DNA of 29,119 nt, taken from assembly GCA_005223375.1 (NCBI GenBank), contig RXOD01004092.1, positions 1 through 29,119 of the forward strand, in the 5' to 3' direction. Both the position numbers and the translations under genes were made by a program. This DNA is from Amoebophrya sp. AT5.2. Its lineage: Eukaryota > Sar > Dinophyceae > Syndiniales > Amoebophryaceae. Positions 17,828 to 26,349 of this stretch are shown here, in pieces. Position 1 is the first letter of the stretch; every line of letters begins with the position of its first letter. Under the pieces are notes generated by a model. That model saw nothing but the letters and a program-made list of their open reading frames with translations, was not told the DNA's origin and did no database searches.

Positions 17828-19417
17828 TCAATTATCGCGTGCATTTTTTCCGACAGAGCTCGGTGGCAGTGGTAGCTCAAGTGCAATACTTCCCGTCCAG
17901 TCAGGTCCTGATGAGAAAATTTCAGAAAATCGCTTCTGAATTTCAAGCGCTGACGAATTCTCAAAATCTAGGTAAAACTGGCCTTGCAGTTTTTGCTTTA
18001 CGCGAGTCGTTGAAAAGTACGGCGCTGCGAATGGCGGGTACACCAGAATTCGCCTCACTCCTTTCTTCGTGCATATGTGGCTGTTACAAGACGGCTGCTC
18101 CATGAGGAATTTTCTTGGAAATACAAAAATACCGCGAATCTCGGTCTCGAGGCCGCTGTTCTTCGGGATGATAGCTACAAAAAAATCTATGCTGGTGTTC
18201 CACGCAAAGCGACCGGCGCGCACCACACCCTCATCAACAGCCACTTCTGGCAGAGAAGTCACACTGTCATCGTTTTCGTCCGAGGGCCGCTCCCGATCGA
18301 CCACAGGAAATTGGCAGGAGTCGCAATTCAAGTAGTACCCAACGCCGTCAATCCGTCCGTGTGCTAGTTTATGAAGGCACCGCTTTCCCGCCACGACCAG
18401 GTTACCGCCGAGATGAGAATGCTCATAAAAAACTCCAAGCGGTTCATATATTCGCGTCGCAAGCTGACGTACAGCAACATGATGCACTTTATCAGTCATA
18501 GAAGCTGATAAGCGCTCAATCCAATCCCATCGTGTTCGCATTGGGAAGCTATCGAGCCACTCCTCCAGATTGTCAGCCCCGTTCAAGTCCGGAAGATTAG
18601 TACGAATGCGCACGATTCGGCGGTAATTTCTTACGCGTACATCAAGCTCCGCTGAGCGCGTTAGGCGCAGCTTCTTCTCCTCCGCAGAAAAAAGCGCAAC
18701 ACCAACATCGGGGTCGTTACTCAAGTACTGAAATTTGTACTTGCATGTCTCGCCTTCATCAGGTCTGACGGGAGTCCGTAACTGTATCGCGATCCATTGT
18801 GGATTCGAGTCGCCGCCGCCGTCTCCTATCGTGCCGTCAGTCCGTGTTTTTCTTTTTGTTTTCTCCCTGATGCTGTCCTGCGCTGGCAGTGTCGGTGACG
18901 CTGGTGCGCTGCCATCTCCTCGCTCAGACAGTTTCCTGCGTTGTTGCCCTTGCTGCTGGTTAGACGCGCGCTCGGCAACATCCGCGTCAACCGCAAGACG
19001 CCGCACAAGAAGAGATGCTTGGCTTCGACCTGGTAGTCGAACCACGTCGAGGCCACCTCCTCTCATCTTGCGAATTTGAGAAACGAACTGCTCGTAGTTC
19101 GCTTCTGCTTTTTGGAGAGTTGATGCGCGCACTGCACGTGCTCGCAGAACGCTCTCTGCATTTTTAGTACCGCGACGGCGCACGTTTTTCGCATACTCTG
19201 CTGCGTATCCGAGAAAATGAGGATAGGAGACCCATCCTTGATTCTTGTACTGAGTGTGCGGACTCGCTGGAAAGAGCTTCGGTCGCGAAGAAGACGCGCT
19301 CCACTGTTTGAACGCAGCGGCACTTCGAAGACAAATTCCTTTCTGCGCGAGATACGCAAGGGCCTCGTCGTGCGACCAAAAGGCGACTCTTCGTGTGAGT
19401 CCTTGATGACCACGCAT
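17828..19417 (-). CDS. Protein with integrase-repeat-like N-terminus and conserved C-terminal domain
   Basis: Single exon of 529 aa from the ATG at 19417; the frame is open further upstream but has no earlier Met. Residues 22-70 (GICLRSAAAFKQWS, then RPKLFPASPHTQYKNQGW and SYPHFLGY) match the pattern of the 'phage integrase repeat' found in algae, oomycetes and large DNA viruses (FKEWSKSGxRPxxIPxxPxxxYKxxGWxxWxDFLG). Residues 140-205 are a basic, Gln/Arg/Lys-rich linker. The C-terminal half (about 208-515) looks globular: WIAIQLRTPVRPD, NLPDLNG, a CDSC pair at about 365-368, then GIFVFPRKFLMEQ and GVRRILVYPPFA. That last pattern resembles the C-terminal domain often paired with such repeats, where a nuclease-like role has been suspected. 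DNA binding is a reasonable guess; no catalytic residues are claimed. It may be of mobile-element or viral origin. Confidence 0.72.
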   Translation of the reverse strand: MRGHQGLTRRVAFWSHDEALAYLAQKGICLRSAAAFKQWSASSSRPKLFPASPHTQYKNQGWVSYPHFLGYAAEYAKNVRRRGTKNAESVLRARAVRASTLQKAEANYEQFVSQIRKMRGGGLDVVRLPGRSQASLLVRRLAVDADVAERASNQQQGQQRRKLSERGDGSAPASPTLPAQDSIREKTKRKTRTDGTIGDGGGDSNPQWIAIQLRTPVRPDEGETCKYKFQYLSNDPDVGVALFSAEEKKLRLTRSAELDVRVRNYRRIVRIRTNLPDLNGADNLEEWLDSFPMRTRWDWIERLSASMTDKVHHVAVRQLATRIYEPLGVFYEHSHLGGNLVVAGKRCLHKLAHGRIDGVGYYLNCDSCQFPVVDRERPSDENDDSVTSLPEVAVDEGVVRAGRFAWNTSIDFFVAIIPKNSGLETEIRGIFVFPRKFLMEQPSCNSHICTKKGVRRILVYPPFAAPYFSTTRVKQKLQGQFYLDFENSSALEIQKRFSEIFSSGPDWTGSIALELPLPPSSVGKNARDN

Positions 19418-19836
19418 TGTCCTCTTTACAACACTTGGAAGGACTATCCTCGCAGCAATTCTTTTTTCTTTTTTCGTAGCTATAGCTATACTTGATAGTG
19501 GGAACAACTCGGGAGAAGTTCCGCGGCGCTGTGGCTGCAGCTCTCATAGGCACTCTTCAGGGTTTATACGCCACTCCCACTCGTCGTCGTCAGAGCCTTG
19601 ACCTAGCTAATGAATGACATACACTCTTTCTCTAAGAGAAATGACAGATGACTTCAAATTTGCCGCACTGAAGTGATGCTGAAAATGTCGCTGCCCCTCA
19701 CATCGAACAAGCGGGGGCAACGGAAACGGAATCTCCTTTCTCAAGTTTATCTATCATATCAAGTTGAAGTTCATGGTTCAAGGCCCCGTGTTCATACTAT
19801 TGATTTTTTGATTTTTTAATCACATGATTTTCTTTT
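19418..19836. other. 0.42-kb spacer, nothing recognised
   Basis: This is the spacer between ZW10 and the integrase-repeat gene. It is AT-rich, with T-runs near 19805-19836 beside the ZW10 stop codon, a small palindrome (TTTCTC, 3-nt loop, GAGAAA) near 19628, and an AGCTAT tandem near 19480. The frame of the downstream gene stays open to 19507 and beyond, but without an ATG. Confidence 0.4.
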
Positions 19837-22181
19837 TCAACGGATTCCGTTGTCTACCATGCTCAACGCTTCGTGCAGCTGCTGCTTGACATCGTCGTAC
19901 AGCATGTCATCGTTTTCCAGAATTGGTATCAGCATTCCCATCACGTCGAAGCAGCATTTGCCTTCTCCACTCGAGGCGTTCGCGTTCTGCGCGCAAAGCA
20001 AGGACTCCACCTGCACCCGGACCGACGAGAACAGGTACGAAATGCAGTTTCGGTCGGCCATTTCCGCCGCAGCGTCCCGATTGACTTGCGCCTGCTGGTC
20101 ACCAGACCGAAAATTGGGATTGTCCCTGCCCCCACCTCCGCCTGCGCCCTCGACTTGCATGTAGTTGTGTCGCGCGGTGGTTTCCGTCCACCGCACGTGG
20201 TTCGAAGATTTGTTGTCCCCTGAACCGCCTGCTCCGGAACTTGTCGTGCCAAAGAACACGCCCACGCTGCTGTCGTTGTGCTCGTCGGAGATTCGCGGCG
20301 CGTTCAGATTCACGGTCCCGCCCAGCAGGCCGCCCGGCGAAGAAGCGCCACCACCAAACAGGGTCTGTTCGTAGTTCGGATTCGCGGTTCTGAAGGCCGC
20401 ACTGTCTCCTGGCCCCGGTGTTGACGCCAGCAGGAAGCTCCGAAGCAGCACCTCCAGGAATTGCTCCGTCAACATCGTTGTGACCGACGCCAGCAGCTTC
20501 TGTGGTAGCACCGCCGCGAAGGACGAAAGTGCAGTTCTCAAGTGCTGTAAACTCCCGCTCAGGATGGCCTCTGCCGCCGCGTAGTGCGCGTCCTCCGAAA
20601 CCGCAACCAAAAACGTTTTCAGCGCCGCGCACTTGTCCGCCAGCGTTTTGCGTAGGTGTTTCAACAGCGCTACGAGGTGCGCCTGCCCCAACCGCCGCAA
20701 GGAAGGCAGCACGTCGACGAGCCAGGCTATCGGTCGGTTCGACCCGTACTCGAACGGCAGAATCGTGAGCTGGAAGGCAAAATACGTGCAGTCGTTGTAG
20801 AAAATCCCGCACGAAAACGGGTCCTCGGTGAGTTTCCCCCGGTGCACGTGCGGTCGCACTAGCAGGAACAGCGTGACCAGCTGCCGGGTGAGCATCTGCT
20901 GGTCCTTGGTCTGGCTCGGGTCGCGGATGCCGAGCAGCACCGAGTTGCGGACCTCGTCGACAAGTTTTACCGTGGACATGCTCACCGAGCAGGAGTTGAA
21001 CAGATACTGGCAGAGGTCTTTGTCGATGCCGGCCATCATCGGGCTGGCGTCCACGGCGGCCACCTGCTTCGTGGTCATGTCCTGCGACACCATCCAGTTC
21101 CGCGCGTCCTCCAGGATTTTCGCGCGCGCCTGCACGCCGGTCTTCCGCTCCGCCGCGACCGTGCCCAGCGAGTGGTCGTGCTTAGAAATAAACTGGAGCT
21201 CGACCGCCTTCTTCTGGAAGTTCAGAAGCAGCTGCGGGTCGGACGACGGGTGCAGTCCGTGCTCCAAGGCGCGCGCCGAACTCAAATCCGACAGCGAGAA
21301 GTCCCGCAAGAAGTCGACGATCAGCGGCCACACGTACCGCCCGAGCGAGTCGAGCGCGTCCCGGTGCGCGACGAAATCCCGCAGGTACCCGATCATGCTT
21401 CCGAGCACGCCGAGAAGAAACTCCAAACCAGCCTCAGACGCGTCCAGCGGCTCGTTCTCGTCGACGAAAGACCACACCGTGACCTCGTCGTGCGGGTTGA
21501 ATATTCGCGCGGAGAGCTTCTTTCCTCGTGCGTCCCCAAACAGCGGGGCCAGCACGTGCTTGTGAATCTTCTCGCAGAGCCAGCGCGTCTTGGCGTCGAG
21601 CAAGTCCATGGTTTTCAGACCCTCCCACACCTTCTGGTTCTTGTCCGACTTGTTGATGCAAATGGTATTGGGGAGGAAGCTGAAGATGTGGTGGAAGTTT
21701 CGCTCCATGCGGGAGGAAAAGAGGACGCCACGCTGCCGAAACTGCACCTCCAGCTGCGGAACCACGTGCCGCAGAATGGCAGCGGCTGTTGAAAATGATT
21801 GAGTCGCTATCACATCTGTCTGTCTTTTGAGACCGCCTTTGTTCTTTCACAGATCGAAACAAGAGCAAGTACGAAGGTGGTACGTCTCTCGCAGCTGACA
21901 TGCTGGGCCATGATTGCCTTCGCTTTCTTGTAGTGGTCTGCACATTTTTCGTACTTTCGCTCGCCGAGGCAGGCATCAAACTCGCAAAACACCACCTGCA
22001 GCTGCACGACCGCCTGGATTGCAGTCAGATCCTCCCGCGCCCCGCGTTCGCTCTCGTGCAGCGAATCGATGCGAAAAGCGATTTCCTGCTCCAGATCGGT
22101 CAAATCCTCCTGGGTGCAACAGAAGTCAATGCTCGACTGATCGCACGCGGCGTAGACGCGAGCGGTGAGGTCCGACTCCAT
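19837..22181 (-). CDS. ZW10: ZW10 homologue (NRZ/RZZ tethering and kinetochore complex subunit), two exons
   Basis: Exon 1 is 22181-21884 and exon 2 is 21785-19837, joined by a 98-nt GT-AG intron to give 748 aa (human ZW10 has 779). Exon 1 encodes the N-terminal coiled coil (EDLTDLEQEI, then CLGERKYEKCADHYKKAK), which aligns with the human EFTDLKQQL and TEKKYVTGAQRLEEAQK region. In exon 2, LVDVLPSLRRLGQAHLVAL matches the conserved Zw10 C-terminal segment LVDxVPGFRRLG, and the preceding segment with IFYNDCTYFAFQLT matches HHNNCMYIAHHLL. A Gly-rich low-complexity insert lies at about 560-630. ZW10 binds RINT1 and NAG at the ER for Golgi-to-ER vesicle tethering, and acts with ROD and Zwilch at kinetochores in animals; the tethering role is the more widely conserved. 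The ATG lies only 31 nt after the stop of the upstream gene. Confidence 0.88.
21786..21883 (-). other. 98-nt GT-AG intron in ZW10
   Basis: The donor is GTACCACC (after GAGAGAC) and the acceptor is a pyrimidine-containing TTTTCAACAG. Exon 1 ends in phase 1 and exon 2 supplies the other two bases, so the join is in frame, and the joined length (2247 nt) is a multiple of three. The spacing around the junction matches human ZW10. A second acceptor (GACAGACAG) would give a 70-nt intron, also in frame, and add nine residues. The unspliced frame hits tandem TGA TAG stops. Confidence 0.8.
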
Positions 22182-22212
22182 CGTGGGTTTTTTAGTCCGC
22201 TCGTTGAAGACT

Positions 22213-22839
22213 TCAAGTGTCAGGGTGGGTCGCGAAGGTGAGCCATGGGTTTGGGTACTCCGGATTTTTGTTCAACAGGAGTTGCGCCGGCTGCGGAAGA
22301 TCAAGAAGATTTGAAACCGTCTGGGTCACGGTCAGTACAACTAGAAGTTGATCTTAAAAACTTAATCTAAGAGTAAAGACGTAAAGAAAAAAAGGAAGAA
22401 ACCGCACGTCAAGCAAAGCAAACTTTCACGATAGATTGATGCGCACGAACCACAGTCAATGATGCGGCAGATCATTTTTGTTTGCGAGAGAAGGAGAACC
22501 GAAGCCAAAGGGAAGATTCTAGCCGAAAAAATGACTCACGACCTGAATAGTGTGAAGCACATGTAAACCCGTAGCACCCGCACCATTTGACTTGCGAGCA
22601 TATTCAACTGCGTCCCTCCTAGACCGGTTTTGCTTCTCTCTCGATCGATTATCGCGCTTCGGAGTAACACCCGACGATAGTTTCAGAATGGCGGCCACGT
22701 AGGGCACGTGCTCGAGCAGCTCATCCGATGGCGATATCAACGAGCTGTGCAGCTCCAGCGCCTGCGCTTCGTTTCTACTATCTCCGAATGAAAGTGTAAC
22801 TGAAACAAGTTTTTGCGATTGCGTGCGTTGCAAGAACAT
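22213..22839 (-). CDS. Small protein of unknown function (orf125), two exons, tightly packed between bS16m and ZW10
   Basis: Exon 1 is 22839-22540 and exon 2 is 22290-22213, giving 125 aa with TGA stop. The model rests on a consensus donor (GTC then GTGAGT) and a strong pyrimidine-rich acceptor (CTTCTTGATCTTCCGCAG), which join in phase 0. Exon 1 has a plausible helical stretch (LLEHVPYVAAILKLSSG) and a basic Arg/Lys/Asn-rich part (RDNRSREKQNRSRRD). Exon 2 ends PNPWLTFATHPDT. I do not recognise the family. The neighbours suggest nothing specific beyond possible co-transcription: its ATG is 24 nt after the bS16m stop and its stop is 31 nt before the ZW10 ATG. A different exon 2, or use of exon 1 as a ZW10 leader (an acceptor at an AACGAG site would be in frame), cannot be excluded. 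Confidence 0.45.
22291..22539 (-). other. Probable 249-nt GT-AG intron in orf125
   Basis: The donor GTGAGT is a perfect consensus and the acceptor is preceded by a long pyrimidine-rich tract (TTTCAAATCTTCTTGATCTTCCGCAG). Both flanking frames are phase 0. Reading through without splicing reaches a TAG at about 22519-22521. Confidence 0.55.
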
Positions 22840-22863
22840 AAGTCAGCTTTACACTTATCTCCT

Positions 22864-23322
22864 TTAGGTGACGTGCACCCCTTTTCCGCCCCCGCTTTTG
22901 TGGTACTCTTCTATCGCTAAGGTGTGAAGCAGTTGCCGCTGTTCCATGACCTGCTTGAGCTTCTCGTAGTGTCCCTTGGTTCGCCGGCCAAACGGCGGTG
23001 GCGGCTGCGGAATGAGCCCGCTCAGCGCCAACACGTCGCGCACCGCGCCCGTCATCTCCGCACCAACGCCGAGCCAGAACTTGATGCGTGAGAACCGTAA
23101 GCGAATCTCCTTGACGTTCGTCACGACCTTGGGCGCGTAGCTGCCGAGGACCTCGATGTGTTTCCCGTCGCGCGGATCTCGTTGATTACAGGCCACCAGT
23201 TTGAAGAAGGGCTGCGAGGGTTTTCCGGCCTGCTGGAACCGGAGGATGGGCGGGCCGCGCTCCTTGCTGTAATACGGCAGAAACATGCGTCGGACAAACG
23301 AAACGCGCGAGGGAGCAAACAT
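22864..23322 (-). CDS. MRPS16: Mitochondrial small-subunit ribosomal protein bS16m
   Basis: Single exon of 152 aa from the first ATG of the frame at 23322, with TAA stop. Residues 24-98 form the S16 fold: ILRFQQAGKPSQPFFKLVAC matches the bacterial IRLARxGxKKxPFYxVVVA start, RDPRDGKHIEVLGSYAPK matches the RNGRFIExxGxFNP core, and IRLRFSRIKFWLGVGAEMT matches the LDxDRIxxWxGxGAxxS end. The N-terminus (MFAPSRVSFVRRMF) is basic and hydrophobic, as expected for mitochondrial targeting. A C-terminal extension of about 45 residues (QPPPPFGRR, then HYEKLKQVMEQRQLL) is absent from the roughly 80-aa bacterial protein. It acts in the mitochondrial ribosome; a plastid ribosome is the alternative if the organism keeps one. 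It is the first gene of the tight trio with orf125 and ZW10. Confidence 0.9.
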   Translation of the reverse strand: MFAPSRVSFVRRMFLPYYSKERGPPILRFQQAGKPSQPFFKLVACNQRDPRDGKHIEVLGSYAPKVVTNVKEIRLRFSRIKFWLGVGAEMTGAVRDVLALSGLIPQPPPPFGRRTKGHYEKLKQVMEQRQLLHTLAIEEYHKSGGGKGVHVT

Positions 23323-23703
23323 CGTTGGACGATGAGAAAGGTTTTTCGGTTTAAGAAAAATATAGAGCTCAGTAACAGTGGAAACAACTACAGGAAGCGA
23401 TCGTATCGTCACGTACTCGCTCTGACGCAAATCACGGATCGAAATCGAATGTCGACGATGGATGCCTTAAGTTGAAAAAGCCACCGTCACGATCGTCTGA
23501 GCCTGAAGCTGAACCAAATACTGCTCCGGAACAGGCCAAGTCAAGAAAGTGTTCGAAGATGTGCACATCTTTACTTTTTCTTTAGTTTACCTTTACTCAC
23601 AACAATTACAATGCATCTTCGGACTTGTAGTTCGTCGTGCGATGTCGCTTCTGGCGCTGGGCTCCTGTTCATGAATCTGACAGCCACATGATCATGTACA
23701 GCC
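23323..23703. other. 0.38-kb spacer, nothing recognised
   Basis: This is the spacer between the DEAH helicase and bS16m. The bS16m frame stays open upstream to 23430 without another ATG. The minus-strand sequence just before the ATG is pyrimidine-rich (TCTATATTTTTCTT and CCTTTCTCATCGTCC), suiting a splice or trans-splice acceptor region, but no site could be fixed. Confidence 0.4.
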
Positions 23704-26349
23704 TCATTTTTTCCCCGCCCCAGCCTGGTCATCCTCGCCTCCTACCGCCATGAAATTTCCCCCGCACACTTCCATCAGCCATGGCGGTTCCACTGCCATC
23801 ACGGTTCGCATGTACGTTTTCGTCGTCGTGACCAGTTCCGTAAACAAAACCACTTCTGGCATCGGCTTCGCCTGAAACAGCACCGACGTGGGGTGGACGC
23901 GCGCGTGCTGGCGCTCCGACGCCGTGCAGTATTCGCCGGTCGTCCGCGACACCAGCATTGCCGTGTTCGTAAAGTTCGCCTTCAGGAAGCATTTGCGCAC
24001 GGAGTCCAGTTCCGACCCGCAGGAGCAGATGTGCGGCACGCTCAGGCTCGTCTGCATCAGCTCCTTCAGCTGGATCCGCACCTTTTCCGCCCGTTGCAGC
24101 GCGAACCAGTTGAGGCCGTAGTTGTGGCAGAAGTCCTTGCCGGCGTGGAAATTCGGCTGCTTCTTCCACTTCCGATAAATTTGCAGCAGGGAGAGCTGAT
24201 CCGCGAGCGGGTGGAGCAGCGTGTCGCGCATTTCCTTCTTTCGCTTGTCGTCGTTCACGTTCAGGAAGAACACGGCGTCAATGCTCATCATCGCCACGAT
24301 GGTCAGGATCTCGGCCGTGCACTCAAACTCCACGCTGGTCAGAAGCACGAGCCCGAACAGCGGGTGCAGTGGGAGACGAGCGAGTTTTCGGCCCAAATCG
24401 GTCAACTCGAGCCTCTTGTCGAGCGCTTGGATTCGCTTCAGGAAGAAGCACGCCTTGATCATGTGCTGCTTGGGCGGGACGTCCAAGAACGGGAACCGAT
24501 CGACCCTCTCCACGTGGAGGGACTTCAAGAGCAAGTACAGCTGCGAGAACTCGGTGCGAAGAATCTCGGGTGGGGTTTGCCTCGCGAAGTTTTTGAAGCA
24601 GGACTCTGGGTAGATGCGGTAACACTCGCCGGGTGCCTCACGACCGGCGCGGCCGGTGCGCTGCTCGGCCTGCGCCTTGCTGGTTTCGACGATCTTGAGG
24701 CACTCCACGCCGGTGGTGGGGTGCGCGATCTTCAGCTTCACATACCCGGAATCAACGACGTAGCGGATGCCAGGGATGGTAATAGAGGTCTCCGCGATGT
24801 TCGTCGCGAGGACCACTTTTCGCGAGTTGGGTGGCGCCGGGGTAAAGACGCTCATCTGCTGATCGAAGGGAAGCGCAGCATACAGTGGACAAATCAGAAG
24901 ATCGTCGTCGAGCATCTGCTTGCTGGATGTTCGTGCGGGCCCTTCATCCTCTTCCCCCTCGTCTTCATGCGATTTTCCGTTTGCATCATCCACCTCCACG
25001 TTTTTCAGTTCAGTTCCGACCTTGTTCGTCTCGGGCCCTTCCTTGAGGTCATTGCTGGAATCTTTCGCTGCCCCGCGCTGCTTGTTGCGTTTTTCCGCCT
25101 CCTTCCGCAGCCGTCCGTCAATCGTTTCGTCCGCTCCGCACCCACCGTCGCCGTCGCTTCGCCGTCTCTCTTCCAGCAAATGGCACAAACTCTCGATTGA
25201 CTCCTGCCCCGGCAGGAAGCACAGAATGTCGCCGCCGGACGGCTTGTTTCGATGCAGCTGCAAAATCGCTGTCGCACAGGCCAATAGGTAGTCATCCACA
25301 GGCGTCGGCGTGTAGTAGATTTTCACAGGGTGCTGTCGTCCGTCGATCTTGAGAACGTTCGTCTCGAACTCATCGCCGAAAAACCTCGTAAAAGTCCCGG
25401 TCTCGAGCGTCGCGGACATCACGATCACCTTCAGTTTCTTGATCTTCTGCAGGAGCTGCGGATCGGGGGATTTCTGGCAGGAACCTTCGTTTGCAACTTC
25501 ACGCTCGCCGACTTCAGCCGCGGCGGCAAGTTGATGCGCCGCGACCCGTTCCGCCCCGTCTTTTCTCCTCCGCATTGCCTCCTTCACGAGCCCCATCAAG
25601 ACGTCCGTCTGTACGCTGCGCTCGTGCGCTTCATCAAGCAAAATGCAGCTGTACTGCGAGAAGTCCCGGTCGTGCACCGCCTCCCGCACCGCCATTCCGT
25701 CGGTGAGAAACAAGACCTTGTTCTCGGGCCCCGAGCAGTCCTGAAAGCGCACGCGGTAGCCGACCTTTCCGTTTTCGCCCAGCTCGGTCTGCATCTCGCT
25801 CGCCACGCGCGCTGCGACGCTGGTAGCGGCGACGCGCCGCGGCTGCGTACAGAGAATCTTCTTCTCGACGCACTGCGCAAGGAACTGCGGCACCTGCGTC
25901 GTTTTCCCGGATCCCGTAGCAGACTGTAGTACAAGCACGTCGGAGCGGTGATACGCGTCAAGAATCTGCTGCCGGTGCCGAACAACAGGAAGGACGTGCT
26001 GCTCATGATCCTTTGGCTTTGGCTTTCCACTTTTTACGTTATCCTCATTCTTGCCATTATCCGCTGAAACGGTTCTGGACGTCGCGTCCTTGCTCTTCTC
26101 AACAGCATCAGCTTCCGACTCAGCAGTCTCGACACCTCTCCTTCTTTTCTTCTTCGGCTTTGTAGGGGCCGTCACAGACGATACGTGCTCGACTACCTCA
26201 CCAACGTCAGAGTCGCTGTCAGGATCCTTGGTTGAACGCGATGTTGCCGTGGGCACCTTTGCTTTGCGGCCCGCTGCAGCTCGCAATGCTGGAGCGGGGT
26301 CGACGCTCGTCACACTTGGTGGTTGCCTGACGCGACTACGCTTCGTCAT
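23704..26349 (-). CDS. DEAH-box ATP-dependent RNA helicase (DHX33/DHX35-like group)
   Basis: Single exon of 881 aa; the first ATG is at 26349. The N-terminal 115 residues are charged and basic with a PKKKRRRG nuclear-localisation-type patch. RecA1 carries motif I (SATGSGKTTQVPQF, about 143-156), TQPRR (Ia), DEAH (239-242) and SAT (312-314). RecA2 carries TNIAETSITIPGIRYVVDSG and QRTGRAGR (563-570). The winged-helix, ratchet and OB-fold regions follow (LELTDLGRKLARLPLHP, then CTAEILTIVAMMSIDAVF; near the end VHPTSVLFQAKP and VVLFTELV). A charged insert of about 90 residues (about 393-482) interrupts RecA2. These helicases unwind RNA in splicing, ribosome biogenesis or RNA sensing. The C-terminal part resembles DHX33 most in my reading, but DHX35 and PRP-type relatives are close, so the exact orthologue is open. 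It is probably nuclear or nucleolar. Confidence 0.93.
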   Translation of the reverse strand: MTKRSRVRQPPSVTSVDPAPALRAAAGRKAKVPTATSRSTKDPDSDSDVGEVVEHVSSVTAPTKPKKKRRRGVETAESEADAVEKSKDATSRTVSADNGKNEDNVKSGKPKPKDHEQHVLPVVRHRQQILDAYHRSDVLVLQSATGSGKTTQVPQFLAQCVEKKILCTQPRRVAATSVAARVASEMQTELGENGKVGYRVRFQDCSGPENKVLFLTDGMAVREAVHDRDFSQYSCILLDEAHERSVQTDVLMGLVKEAMRRRKDGAERVAAHQLAAAAEVGEREVANEGSCQKSPDPQLLQKIKKLKVIVMSATLETGTFTRFFGDEFETNVLKIDGRQHPVKIYYTPTPVDDYLLACATAILQLHRNKPSGGDILCFLPGQESIESLCHLLEERRRSDGDGGCGADETIDGRLRKEAEKRNKQRGAAKDSSNDLKEGPETNKVGTELKNVEVDDANGKSHEDEGEEDEGPARTSSKQMLDDDLLICPLYAALPFDQQMSVFTPAPPNSRKVVLATNIAETSITIPGIRYVVDSGYVKLKIAHPTTGVECLKIVETSKAQAEQRTGRAGREAPGECYRIYPESCFKNFARQTPPEILRTEFSQLYLLLKSLHVERVDRFPFLDVPPKQHMIKACFFLKRIQALDKRLELTDLGRKLARLPLHPLFGLVLLTSVEFECTAEILTIVAMMSIDAVFFLNVNDDKRKKEMRDTLLHPLADQLSLLQIYRKWKKQPNFHAGKDFCHNYGLNWFALQRAEKVRIQLKELMQTSLSVPHICSCGSELDSVRKCFLKANFTNTAMLVSRTTGEYCTASERQHARVHPTSVLFQAKPMPEVVLFTELVTTTKTYMRTVMAVEPPWLMEVCGGNFMAVGGEDDQAGAGKK

